Assembly (NCBI GenBank): GCA_028875125.1
Contig: JAPPGC010000040.1
Coordinates: forward strand, 1 to 49,008
DNA: 49,008 nt
Source: Bacteroidota bacterium
GTDB taxonomy: Bacteria; Bacteroidota; Rhodothermia; Rhodothermales; Bin80
Reading direction: 5' to 3'
This document shows positions 9,215 through 18,046 of this stretch, piece after piece. The translations under genes and the position numbers were made by a program. Numbering within the stretch: the stretch's first letter is position 1; each line of letters opens with the position of its first letter. The notes under the pieces are model-generated. The model was not told the DNA's origin and did not search any database. It saw only the letters and a program-made list of their open reading frames with translations.

Positions 9215-9508
9215 ATGGAAGAGAGTGTGTTGTGGAGTGCTGTAGTGGGTGTGCTTCTGGGGTTGTGTTACATAGTAACTAGTGTATTTGTGGTTTTGCT
9301 CGCACAGCAATCATCGCGGTTTGTGCCAATAGTGTTGGGTGGCATGGTGCTGCGCATGTTTGGGTTTTTGGTAGCCTTGGTCATAATTATTCAGTTTCCC
9401 ATTTTTCCTTTTCAGATCGCACTTTTGGCCCTTACGGCGGCTTTTTTGATCGTGGTCCTGATCGGGTTATTTGCTGAACTCACATGGGTCATTCGCCGAA
9501 AAGTTTGA
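9215..9508 (+). CDS. Small membrane protein of the ATP synthase locus (AtpI-like)
   Basis: 97 residues, almost entirely hydrophobic, with about four transmembrane helices and a short basic end (VIRRKV). It sits between the AtpZ gene and atpB, where AtpI-type proteins are usually encoded, and its stop overlaps the atpB start (TGATG at 9506-9510). Sequence conservation in this family is low, so position and topology carry the call. The likely role is assembly or stabilisation of the c-ring. Confidence 0.6.
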   Translation: MEESVLWSAVVGVLLGLCYIVTSVFVVLLAQQSSRFVPIVLGGMVLRMFGFLVALVIIIQFPIFPFQIALLALTAAFLIVVLIGLFAELTWVIRRKV

Positions 9509-10608
9509 TGCAGTCAGCACGCCGTCTGCTTTGCTTATGGTGCATGCTGGGGTTTTTGGCCCCGACGACTGTCATGGCCGCCGATGACGACGAGTTTGAT
9601 GCGGTGCATCACACTGCTGACGGATATTATCTGGATTTCTCACCCATCGGCAAAATTGAGTTACCCCGGATTTTTATTATCCGCAGCGAGGTTACCGGAT
9701 ATAGTCTACGCACCTACTGGACAACCAGGAGCGCCCTTCGATCTGGCGAGATGCATGCCTCCCTTCACAGCGAAGAGGTTGAAGAAGACACACACGTAGA
9801 AGCGGAGCAGGATACCGAAGCATTGATTGCAAGCGGCGACCATCTAGGTGCAACGTTGGTACCGAACGATGGAGAAGTTGTGCTGGATTTATCCATGACG
9901 CGACATCTGATGTTTGCATTACTTGCGTCGGGTATTTTGCTGACGATCTTTCTTCAGCTGGCAGAAAAGTATAAGCGCGGAATCGGGCGAACGAGCGCTC
10001 CCCAGGGACTCTTTCAAAACCTGTTTGAAACGCTGGTCATTTTCGTGCGTGACGATATCGCGATTCCAAATTTAGGCCGGGATAAGTACCAGCGTTACCT
10101 ACCGTACCTGTTGACGGCGTTCTTCTTCATTTTAACCTGCAATCTCCTGGGGCTAGTGCCATATGGGGCAACCGCCACCTCCAATCTGAACATTACCGCG
10201 GTATTGGCAGCCTTTACATTCGTACTGACGCAAGTGAATGGATCAAGAGATCACTGGCGGCATGTCTTTTGGCCTCCGGGAATGCCTGTTCTTGTAAAAT
10301 TTCTATTGATCCCGACTGAAATCATGGGGCTTTTCATCAAACCGATTGCCCTTGCGATTCGGCTCTTCGCCAACTTAACTGCAGGGCATCTGGTGATACT
10401 GAGCCTCATTGGTATGATCTTTACTTTCACACAGCTCTTTGGTGAAGCGGTAGGCTACGGCGTGGTGCCGATCAGCTTAGGCTTTACTTTATTCGTGATG
10501 TGCCTGGAAATTCTCATTGCATTTATCCAGGCTTACATCTTCACTATCCTGTCCGCACTGTTCATTGGAATGGCTATTGCCGACCATTCGCACAGTGAGG
10601 CGCATTAA
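9508..10608 (+). CDS. atpB: ATP synthase F0 subunit a
   Basis: 366 residues from the ATG overlapping the previous stop. A start at 9484 would add eight residues that do not improve the signal peptide. The N-terminus is a signal sequence (LLCLWCMLGFLAPTTVMA) followed by a long acidic extracytoplasmic segment before the first core helix, an extension often seen in Bacteroidota-type subunit a. The essential arginine of the proton path is in LAIRLFANLTAGHL at about residue 285. The TSNLNIT and GLFIKPIALAIRLF motifs are typical. It forms the stator half-channels against the c-ring. Confidence 0.93.
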   Translation: MQSARRLLCLWCMLGFLAPTTVMAADDDEFDAVHHTADGYYLDFSPIGKIELPRIFIIRSEVTGYSLRTYWTTRSALRSGEMHASLHSEEVEEDTHVEAEQDTEALIASGDHLGATLVPNDGEVVLDLSMTRHLMFALLASGILLTIFLQLAEKYKRGIGRTSAPQGLFQNLFETLVIFVRDDIAIPNLGRDKYQRYLPYLLTAFFFILTCNLLGLVPYGATATSNLNITAVLAAFTFVLTQVNGSRDHWRHVFWPPGMPVLVKFLLIPTEIMGLFIKPIALAIRLFANLTAGHLVILSLIGMIFTFTQLFGEAVGYGVVPISLGFTLFVMCLEILIAFIQAYIFTILSALFIGMAIADHSHSEAH

Positions 10609-10616
10609 GCATATAA

Positions 10617-10862
<246 letters not shown>

Positions 10863-10871
10863 GCGCCAAGG

Positions 10872-11402
10872 ATGTTACTTGCCGCAGACTTACTGAGTGC
10901 CAATGTCGGGCTGATCGTCTGGTGGGGATTGGTGTTTCTGGCTTTACTACTGTTGCTTCGGCGGTATGCCTGGGGACCGATCACTTCCGCCCTGACAGAG
11001 CGGGAAGAGACTATCGCGAGTTCACTCAATCGGGCTGAAGCGGCTCTGGAAGAAAGCAAGCGACTGCAGGGGAGCAACGCTCAGGCTCGTCGAGAGAATG
11101 AGCTGCAGGCGCAACGACTGCTTCGAGAGGCGAGGGAAGAAGCACAGCAATTGCGGGAACGCGAAGTACTGCGTACTCGCGAAGAAATCAGTGCTCTCCG
11201 AAATCAGGCTCAGGAGGACATTGCACGGGACAAAGAAAAAGCCCTGCAGGCCCTGCGCAGTGAAGTGGCAGACCTGGCTATCCTCGCAGCGGAGAAAGTT
11301 CTGCAGGAGAATCTGGACGGTTCGCGTCAGCGTGTGCTAGTGGATCGATTCATAGACGACCTGTCTGCCCAGAAGCACAACCAGTTTCCCTACCAGGCAT
11401 GA
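10872..11402 (+). CDS. atpF: ATP synthase F0 subunit b
   Basis: 176 residues: one N-terminal membrane helix (LIVWWGLVFLALLLLL) followed by a long, highly charged helix rich in Glu, Arg, Gln and Ala that forms the peripheral stalk coiled coil. Length and composition are normal for the family. The stop overlaps the atpH start by four bases (ATGA), indicating coupled translation. It ties F1 to the membrane sector through the delta subunit. Confidence 0.93.
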   Translation: MLLAADLLSANVGLIVWWGLVFLALLLLLRRYAWGPITSALTEREETIASSLNRAEAALEESKRLQGSNAQARRENELQAQRLLREAREEAQQLREREVLRTREEISALRNQAQEDIARDKEKALQALRSEVADLAILAAEKVLQENLDGSRQRVLVDRFIDDLSAQKHNQFPYQA

Positions 11403-11932
11403 TTTCTTCAGTGGTTGCGCAACGTTATGCGCAGGCGCTATACGACGAAGCGGAAGGGATGCCCGCGGTCGCAGTTGATGTGAGGCTGTTGAGCGACACG
11501 CTTGACGGCTCTGCCGAGTTGGATCAATGCCTGAAAAGCCCCGTCGTTCCAAGGCGCAAAAAATCTGCTGTACTACAAGGTCTGTTTGCTGGACGGATGC
11601 AGGCATTGACCTTGCGCTTTCTGCTCATGCTGGTTGAGCGTGGCAGAGAATCGTTGCTTCCTACGATTGCTTCCAGATTTCTGGCGTTAGCGGACAAGGC
11701 TCAGGGGGCCATAGAAGTGCGTGTCCGTGCACATTCAGCGTTATCCGAACGTGAACAGGAACGCCTGCGTGGTGTGCTGGGGGAGAGGCTGAACAAAACC
11801 GTCCGACTCGATGTGGTTGCAGATCCTGCACTGATGGGAGGAATCGTTCTCGAAATTGGCGATACGGTATATGATGGCAGCGTTCGTCACCAGCTTTCAC
11901 TCCTCCGAAGCCGTCTGCACGCACAGTCCTAA
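11399..11932 (+). CDS. atpH: ATP synthase F1 subunit delta
   Basis: 177 residues. The N-terminal six-helix domain starts [15 protein letters not shown], the family's typical opening, and the C-terminal part has the signature [20 protein letters not shown] followed by a short helix. It links the peripheral stalk to the top of the alpha/beta ring. The start overlaps atpF, and atpA follows after 20 bases. Confidence 0.93.
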   Translation: MISSVVAQRYAQALYDEAEGMPAVAVDVRLLSDTLDGSAELDQCLKSPVVPRRKKSAVLQGLFAGRMQALTLRFLLMLVERGRESLLPTIASRFLALADKAQGAIEVRVRAHSALSEREQERLRGVLGERLNKTVRLDVVADPALMGGIVLEIGDTVYDGSVRHQLSLLRSRLHAQS

Positions 11933-11952
11933 ATATTATTGATGATTACGAA

Positions 11953-13548
11953 ATGACAACGGCTATACGACCGGATGAAGTCACAACCCTTCTCAGACAA
12001 GAACTGGGTGGCTTTGAGTCCGCAACAGATATGTACGAAGTGGGAACTGTTCTCCAGGTGGGGGATGGTATTGCCCGGCTCTACGGCTTGTCACAGGTGC
12101 AGGCAGGTGAACTCATTGTATTCCCTGAACGCGATGTTACCGGGATGGTCTTGAACCTGGAAGAGGACAATGTAGGTGTCGTCCTTTTCGGAGAAGTTCA
12201 GGAAGTCAAAGAAGGGGATCGTGCGCGACGTACACGCCGCATTGCTTCCATTCAGGTGACGGAAAGCATGTTGGGTCGCGTGATTGATCCACTTGGGAGA
12301 GCAATTGATGGCAAAGGTGCACTCACGGGGGAGACCTGTGAGATGCCTCTCGAGCGCAAAGCACCAAGTGTCATTTATCGCCAACCGGTATCCGAACCAT
12401 TGGTGACCGGGATCAAGGCCATTGACTCCATGATCCCTATCGGCCGCGGCCAGCGTGAGCTTGTGATTGGTGACCGCCAGACCGGTAAGACCGCTGTGCT
12501 GATTGACACAATCATCAGCCAGCGCTCAACACATGAGACCGATACTCCCGTCTACTGCATCTACGTGGCTATCGGGCAAAAGGCCTCCACGGTCGCACAG
12601 GTGGCTCGTGCACTGGAAGACAACGGTGCAATGGACTACACGGTGATTGTGAATGCGCCGGCATCCGTTGCTGCGCCGCTCCAGTTTATTGCCCCTTTTG
12701 CTGGCGCCTGTATAGGTGAGTATTTCCGGGATACCGGCAGACACGCCCTGGTCATTTACGACGATCTGTCCAAACAGGCCGTGGCCTATCGGCAGGTTTC
12801 GCTTCTGCTCCGCCGTCCACCCGGGCGAGAGGCCTATCCAGGAGATGTATTCTATCTGCACAGCCGCTTACTGGAGCGTGCAGCCAAGATCACTGCGAGC
12901 GAAGAGATCGCTGCCCAGATGAACGACCTGCCCGATTCCTTGAAAGGTCGTATCAAGGGGGGAGGATCACTCACGGCGCTTCCAGTCATTGAGACCCAGG
13001 CCGGTGCAGTGGATGCTTACATCCCGACGAACGTGATTTCGATTACTGACGGACAGATATATCTGGAACCGGATCTGTTCAATGCGGGTGTGCGCCCGGC
13101 CATCAACGTAGGTATTTCAGTCAGTCGTGTAGGGGGAAATGCACAGATCAAGGCCATGAAGTCGGCTGCGGGGATGTTGCGTTTGGACCTTGCCCAGTAC
13201 CGCGAACTCGAGGCATTCTCCAAGTTCGGTTCAGATCTGGATCCTGCTACGCAGCGACAGTTGAGGCGCGGTGAACGGCTCGTTGAATTGCTCAAGCAAG
13301 GCCAGTTTGCGCCGGTTCCCGTCCAAGAGCAGATAGCCGTCATTTTTATCGGCAGTGAAGGTCTCCTGGATGCAGTAGCTGTATCGGACATTCCCAGTTT
13401 CGAGCAGGAGCTGCTCGAAAATCTTCGTGTTCGTGTACCTGAAGCATTAGCCAGTATAATAGAGACTGGTAAACTGTCGGACGAAACGAAGGACGCTCTT
13501 CGTGAGGAGGCCAAGCGACTCGTTGACCTTTACGTTAACCAGGCCTGA
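11953..13548 (+). CDS. atpA: ATP synthase F1 subunit alpha
   Basis: 531 residues, somewhat longer than the usual 500-513. The P-loop GDRQTGKT lies at about 173-180, and the arginine finger is Arg392 in [11 protein letters not shown]. The N-terminal beta-barrel contains [14 protein letters not shown], and the C-terminus ends in a helical bundle. Alpha binds nucleotide non-catalytically and completes the catalytic site on beta. The gene overlaps atpG by one base (TGATG). The catalytic beta subunit is not encoded in this window. Confidence 0.96.
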   Translation: MTTAIRPDEVTTLLRQELGGFESATDMYEVGTVLQVGDGIARLYGLSQVQAGELIVFPERDVTGMVLNLEEDNVGVVLFGEVQEVKEGDRARRTRRIASIQVTESMLGRVIDPLGRAIDGKGALTGETCEMPLERKAPSVIYRQPVSEPLVTGIKAIDSMIPIGRGQRELVIGDRQTGKTAVLIDTIISQRSTHETDTPVYCIYVAIGQKASTVAQVARALEDNGAMDYTVIVNAPASVAAPLQFIAPFAGACIGEYFRDTGRHALVIYDDLSKQAVAYRQVSLLLRRPPGREAYPGDVFYLHSRLLERAAKITASEEIAAQMNDLPDSLKGRIKGGGSLTALPVIETQAGAVDAYIPTNVISITDGQIYLEPDLFNAGVRPAINVGISVSRVGGNAQIKAMKSAAGMLRLDLAQYRELEAFSKFGSDLDPATQRQLRRGERLVELLKQGQFAPVPVQEQIAVIFIGSEGLLDAVAVSDIPSFEQELLENLRVRVPEALASIIETGKLSDETKDALREEAKRLVDLYVNQA

Positions 13549-14474
13549 TGGCGACCCTGCGTGACATACGTACGCGTATTGGGTCTGTCCAGAATACGCA
13601 GCAAGTTACCCGTGCCATGAAAATGGTGGCGGCGGCGAAGCTGCGTCGGGCTCAGGAGAATATTTTCAAAACGCGTCCCTATGCCTACAAGATTGGCGAG
13701 ATCATTGAGCATTTGAAACGCCAGGGGGCCGTGGACGCTCACCCCTTACTGCGGGAACGAAGGGAGGTCAATGCTGCGCTCATTGTCGTCGTCTCCGGGG
13801 ACCGTGGGCTGGCCGGTGCCTTTAACAGTAATGCGATCAAGACCGCCGAGGCCTTGATAGCCTCCGAGTATTCAGAACTCCATTCGAATGGCACACTGCA
13901 CATAGTTGGCGTGGGTCGTAAGGGGGCCGAGTACTTTACCAAGCGCAACTACAATGTGGTTGCTGATCTTAGCGGTGTATTCAGGGAGTTGAACTACGAA
14001 ACAGCTCAAAGTGTCGGCGCCCTCGCCAGAGAGGGATTCATGGAGGGCCGATGGGATGAAGTTAAGCTTGTTTACAATGAGTTCAAGAACACGATCGCCC
14101 AAAACCGAATTGTTGAGCCCCTGATTCCCATTCCCCCGGAGCGTTTTCAGACACCGGTGATGCAGCAGGAGGATATCGCCACGCCGGAGATTAAGGAGCG
14201 TTACCGGGCCGATTACCTGTTTGAGCTGGATTCGGCGCGGATTCTAGACACACTGGTTCCACGATTCGTGAATTTCACAATCTGGCGTGCATTGCTGGAA
14301 TCCTGTGCGGCCGAACATGGGGCACGCATGGTTGCGATGGATAACGCCACATCCAATGCGACGGAACTCCTACGCGCATTGCGCCTCCAGTACAACCGTG
14401 CACGTCAGAGTGCCATTACTACGGAAATCCTCGAGATCATTAGCGGTGCTAACGCGTTAGAGGAGGCCACATAA
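13548..14474 (+). CDS. atpG: ATP synthase F1 subunit gamma
   Basis: 308 residues. The N-terminal helix RDIRTRIGSVQNTQQVTRAM followed by KMVAAAKLRRAQ and the C-terminal helix (MDNATSNATELLRALRLQYN, then RARQSAITTEI) are the two halves of the central rotor coiled coil. The middle domain contains GDRGLAGAFNSN. It is the last ATP synthase gene here; atpD and atpC do not follow, and two serine tRNA genes come next. In Bacteroidota relatives atpDC commonly lie at a separate place. Confidence 0.95.
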   Translation: MATLRDIRTRIGSVQNTQQVTRAMKMVAAAKLRRAQENIFKTRPYAYKIGEIIEHLKRQGAVDAHPLLRERREVNAALIVVVSGDRGLAGAFNSNAIKTAEALIASEYSELHSNGTLHIVGVGRKGAEYFTKRNYNVVADLSGVFRELNYETAQSVGALAREGFMEGRWDEVKLVYNEFKNTIAQNRIVEPLIPIPPERFQTPVMQQEDIATPEIKERYRADYLFELDSARILDTLVPRFVNFTIWRALLESCAAEHGARMVAMDNATSNATELLRALRLQYNRARQSAITTEILEIISGANALEEAT

Positions 14475-14518
14475 TTTCCGTGGCACGCGTAACATACGTG
14501 GCTTGAATACGATCCTTG

Positions 14519-14606
14519 GGAGAGGTGGCCGAGTGGCTGAAGGCGCTCCCCTGCTAAGGGAGTATGGGTTAACAGCTCATCGTGGGTTCGAATCCCACCC
14601 TCTCCG
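14519..14606 (+). tRNA. tRNA-Ser (GCU)
   Basis: 88-nt tRNA with acceptor stem GGAGAGG / CCTCTCC, discriminator G, anticodon stem CTCCC/GGGAG around loop CTGCTAA (anticodon GCT) and T arm GTGGG-TTCGAAT-CCCAC. The long variable arm is the class II form expected of serine tRNA. CCA is not encoded. It reads AGC/AGU codons. Confidence 0.96.
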
Positions 14607-14656
14607 CTCTTGGTCGAACGATCGTTCGGCTTTCACGATGGCGTACATGGAATCCC

Positions 14657-14741
14657 GGAGGGGTGGCAGAGTGGTCGAATGCACTGGTCTTGAAAACCAG
14701 CGTACCGCAGGGTACCGGGGGTTCGAATCCCTCCCCCTCCG
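14657..14741 (+). tRNA. tRNA-Ser (UGA)
   Basis: 85-nt class II tRNA with acceptor stem GGAGGGG / CCCCTCC, discriminator G, anticodon stem CTGGT/ACCAG around loop CTTGAAA (anticodon TGA), and a long variable arm (CGTACCGCAGGGTACCG). CCA is not encoded. It lies 50 bases after the first serine tRNA and probably shares its transcript. Confidence 0.96.
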
Positions 14742-14850
14742 CATTGTCAGCTTATAGACTGAGCTAGCTCCGCAGACCTGTCCGGGCTCAGAGCGCTGCG
14801 CATGTAGATGCGTCCAGGTATCCTTGAAGAGTGTCCAACCGGGAAAGGAC

Positions 14851-14879
14851 CTACCCGACAGGAATGGGCAACCGGGTAG
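14851..14879 (+). repeat. Inverted repeat upstream of the propeller lipoprotein gene
   Basis: CTACCCG (14851-14857) and CGGGTAG (14873-14879) form a perfect 7-bp stem with a 15-base loop, 60 bases before the ATG at 14940. It is followed by AATTATTTG rather than a clean T tract, so it is a poor intrinsic terminator. It could end the tRNA transcript weakly or act in the 5' leader of the next gene. Confidence 0.35.
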
Positions 14880-14939
14880 AATTATTTGCGTACACTCGGG
14901 CGGGGACCCACTGAATGAGTCCCTTTACATGCAGTTGCC

Positions 14940-16031
14940 ATGCCACTATATCAAGCAGTGAGACTTTGGGGTATAGCCGTAGCCTTCACTACTGCAGCAG
15001 CGTGCTCTTCGCAATTGCCTGGCGAGACAAACCTTGCGGTGCGGTTCACTGCAGACACACTCGCTGCTATTCAGCTCCAAGGCCAGGCAATTGAAACAGG
15101 CGACTCACTTGGCATGCCCTATGCCTTGATCGTTGGCCAGAATTACGTGTTGGTCGCCGATGTAATGGGAGAACCGATACTAAACATTTTCGACAGGCAG
15201 CACGGTAGATGGGTGGCGTCCGGAGGCAAGTTTGGAGAGGGGCCGCGTGAATTCGGTGGATTAAGAGATATTATTCGTATCCCCGGTCGTGACGCCGTCT
15301 GGGTTTTCGATTTCGCAGGCCGATCGATCCAATTCGTAGACATGGACTCACTTGTCCTTAACCGGTCCCTGTCTGACAGGCGCTTGCTGTTAGATGGAGG
15401 TCCCGGTGACCCGTATAGCCCTGTATGGACCGCCGACAGCACGATTGTATCATCCGGTACGTATGGCTCCAACCACTTTGCGGTCTTTGCGGCCGATGGC
15501 TCTTTCCTGAATACTGCGGGTCCCGCTCCACCGGGAGACGAGGAAATTTCGCCCCTGATTCGTCGCCAGGTCTATAGCTCTGTGCTCCGGGCAAGTCCGA
15601 ACGGCAAAAAGATTGCGGCTGCTTACGACAGATCGGACAGACTGGAAATCTATGAAGGAACAGCATTGCGGCACGTCGTCCGGGGACCTGATTTTTTTGA
15701 ACCGGCTTTTACGGTTCAGGTAAGTGCCAACGGCAATCTCCGGCCCGATTATTCCGAGGATGAATACCGGTATGGATATGAAGATATAACAGTGACAGAT
15801 CGCCTGATTTTCGCCCTTTATTCCGGCAAGACCTTGACAGAGTCTCCCACAGGCGAGGATAACGGAAGCTACATCATAGTCTTTACGTGGGTCGGACAGC
15901 CAATTTTGGTCCTCCAAGTCGGAAACGGGCCGCAACGCATCGCCGTTTCTGAAGATGGTCGGGACCTGTATGTGGCATATTGGCTGCCGACTCCATTGAT
16001 CAAACGGTACAGCATGCCTGATCTGATGTAG
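14940..16031 (+). CDS. Beta-propeller lipoprotein (TolB-like / BF3884-type)
   Basis: 363 residues. A signal peptide with lipobox Thr-Ala-Ala-Ala-Cys (Cys22) marks a lipoprotein. The mature protein is a 6-bladed propeller: VADVMGEPILNIFDRQHGRW, then the turn GEGPREF (99-105), followed by blades such as VWVFDFAGRSIQFVD. It resembles the TolB-like propeller lipoproteins common in Bacteroidota. Unlike the other three propellers here it lacks the second Gly of the GPGEF turn. Function is unknown; surface or periplasmic ligand binding is likely. It lies between the tRNA pair and a decayed gene on the other strand. Confidence 0.72.
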   Translation: MPLYQAVRLWGIAVAFTTAAACSSQLPGETNLAVRFTADTLAAIQLQGQAIETGDSLGMPYALIVGQNYVLVADVMGEPILNIFDRQHGRWVASGGKFGEGPREFGGLRDIIRIPGRDAVWVFDFAGRSIQFVDMDSLVLNRSLSDRRLLLDGGPGDPYSPVWTADSTIVSSGTYGSNHFAVFAADGSFLNTAGPAPPGDEEISPLIRRQVYSSVLRASPNGKKIAAAYDRSDRLEIYEGTALRHVVRGPDFFEPAFTVQVSANGNLRPDYSEDEYRYGYEDITVTDRLIFALYSGKTLTESPTGEDNGSYIIVFTWVGQPILVLQVGNGPQRIAVSEDGRDLYVAYWLPTPLIKRYSMPDLM

Positions 16032-16051
16032 AATCTGTCTACCGCATAGAA

Positions 16052-16456
16052 TCACACACTCCCGCTTGGTGTCCTCCGCAGGGAGACGTCAATCCAATCC
16101 CAGAGCTGCCTTTCAAGCCGATCATTTAGTCTTCCCGTACCATAGTGACGAGATCCGACAAAAGTCGAGTGAGACCTTTTCGATCCCGACATCACTGGCA
16201 TCCTTTTCCAATGAGGCCCGCAGGACGAAGAATGCCGGGATCGGGCCCACGGCGAGAGGTGCAGCGAAGTTTCTCTTGCACCAGTGCTTAGGCTGCAATT
16301 CGTATGCCCTGTACTCCCAATTCCGGCCCACCGCACACTGGTTAAACAGTATCATCTTTGAAGCTTTCTGATCTCGAAACGCCCTTCCCGCCACGATATC
16401 AAGACCATCGTCCTTTAACTGTTCTATCGCCTCTCGGTCTCTGATGTCTTCCCCCT
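16052..16456 (-). pseudogene. Frameshifted 3' remnant of a larger gene
   Basis: On the minus strand one frame reads EDIRDREAIEQLKDDGLDIV, then AGRAFRDQKASKMILFNQCA and a region through DVGIEKVSLDFCRISSLWYG. It then hits a stop, while the next frame continues the same style of sequence as RLNDRLERQLWDWIDV. The whole resembles the C-terminal part of proteins with a pattern of DIVAxRPFxD, FGQCAxGxNW and a Cys-Arg-Ile near the end, some of which I remember from restriction-like or defence loci; I am not certain of the family. A TAG in frame just upstream and the frameshift show it is not functional. Confidence 0.5.
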
Positions 16457-16648
16457 ACAACCCGGGTGGCGCCAGAAAAAAGGGTTATCTTCGGCCATGG
16501 AGGCCTTTGCGAGTTGCAAGTTATATCTTCAGATGAGACAGAAGGTCGCTACAGCATCGCGGCAATGCCGAATTGGTTGTCGCATCGACACTTCGAGCTC
16601 TCAAACAATTCCCCTATCAAATGACAAGGTGTACAAACTTCTCCCATC

Positions 16649-18046
16649 ATGGCACACCTGTTTGTTGGTATTGATCTCGGAACGTCAGGTGTACGAACAC
16701 TGGTTGTTGACGAAATCGGACAAATCCATGCACAAGCAAGTTACCCGGTTCAGGGAGACCGACGTAATGGACTGCACCGACAAAACCCAGAAGAGTGGTG
16801 GCAGGCGGTCTGCAGCACGGTCAGCGCCTGTATATCGCAGCTAAAGCGGTGCGGTGCTTCAACAAGTCAGCTTCGCGGGGTATCAATAGACGGAACCTCT
16901 GGTACCGTAGTGCCTACCGATCGTGGTGGACAGTGCACAGGGCCTGCCATCATGTACGATGACACCTCTGGGCGAGAGTTTTTGACCGAGCTTTCAAGAA
17001 TACACTCCACGGCAGTATTGTCGCTGTCTGCCCTAGGCACTGCTTACTGCTTAAAGAATGATAGCTCTCAGCCCGTGTCGTCGCAGTTGCTGCCCCAAGC
17101 CACCTGGCTCTGCAGACAACTGGTTGGCAGTGTAGTGCCTACCGATTACAGCAATGCACTTAAATTTGGTTACGATCTGGAAAAAAGCCAATACTATACA
17201 TGGATAAAGCCAGCGATACGTGAACAGTTACCGGCCGTCGTTGAGCCCGGTAGTATTCTGGGGGAATTATGCAGAAAAGCCAGCGAACAAACACAATTAC
17301 CCGTGGGGTTACCCCTTGTGGCGGGGGTAACGGACGGAGTTGCCAGTTGTATTGCCTCAGGTCTGTATCGATCCGGCGATTACAGTACTTCACTCGGGTC
17401 AACCCTGGTTTTTAAGTCCTTATCTGAACGTAGCTCATCACACCCTCTTTTGTACTCCCATAAGCTGCCTGGTGGTTACTGGCTGCCAGGTGCAGCAAGC
17501 AACACAGGGGCTTCGTGGATCAAGATGTGGTTTCCTGACGCAGATCCTCCACGAATGGATGCCGAGGCACTTCGGTATCTCCCATCCAAGGATACAGTGT
17601 ATCCGCTCACACTCGAGGGCGAACGATTCCCGTTCGCAAACAGCAGTGCACGTGCGATTCTTCCTTCCGGTCTGAACAATGCACGCAAGTTCGCTGCATG
17701 CCTCCAGGGAACGGCATGCCTGGAACGTATGGCATACACACTGCTTGACAACGCGTTGGATGTGCCTCCAGGTCAGGGAGAGGTATTCAGCACAGGCGGT
17801 GGCAGTTACAGTGACATATGGATGCAATTGCGTGCGGATCTCTGTCAGCGGGTCTACCATCGCCCCGCCTGCACGGAAGCGGCGTTCGGTGCAGCAATCC
17901 TGGCTGCTGCCGCTACTCGCCATTCAATGCTGCCAGAAGCGATTCAACAGATGACCCATCAAAGCAAGACTTTTAGACCGCGTCGCGAACTGGAGGAGGC
18001 CTACACAGACTTTGTCCAGAGCGTTCAACCGTTTCTGAGCCCCTAG
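16649..18046 (+). CDS. FGGY-family carbohydrate kinase, pentulose kinase-like
   Basis: 465 residues with the ASKHA fold. The N-terminal phosphate loop is GIDLGTSGVRTLVVD (8-22), a second loop is GVSIDGTSGTVVP, and the C-terminal adenosine motif is STGGGSYSDIWMQLRADLCQ. Features such as NALKFGYDLEKSQYYTW and GVTDGVASCIASG resemble the short cyanobacterial/plant group of D-ribulose-type kinases more than classic xylulokinase (about 500 residues), so the sugar is uncertain. It phosphorylates a ketopentose or similar sugar in the cytoplasm. Its stop shares the CTAG at 18043-18046 with the convergent aminotransferase. Confidence 0.72.
   Translation: MAHLFVGIDLGTSGVRTLVVDEIGQIHAQASYPVQGDRRNGLHRQNPEEWWQAVCSTVSACISQLKRCGASTSQLRGVSIDGTSGTVVPTDRGGQCTGPAIMYDDTSGREFLTELSRIHSTAVLSLSALGTAYCLKNDSSQPVSSQLLPQATWLCRQLVGSVVPTDYSNALKFGYDLEKSQYYTWIKPAIREQLPAVVEPGSILGELCRKASEQTQLPVGLPLVAGVTDGVASCIASGLYRSGDYSTSLGSTLVFKSLSERSSSHPLLYSHKLPGGYWLPGAASNTGASWIKMWFPDADPPRMDAEALRYLPSKDTVYPLTLEGERFPFANSSARAILPSGLNNARKFAACLQGTACLERMAYTLLDNALDVPPGQGEVFSTGGGSYSDIWMQLRADLCQRVYHRPACTEAAFGAAILAAAATRHSMLPEAIQQMTHQSKTFRPRRELEEAYTDFVQSVQPFLSP

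Noticed and set aside
16497-16844. 115-codon plus-strand frame overlapping the sugar kinase start
   Set aside because: It covers the kinase 5' end in another frame, and the kinase N-terminus is clearly the real coding sequence.
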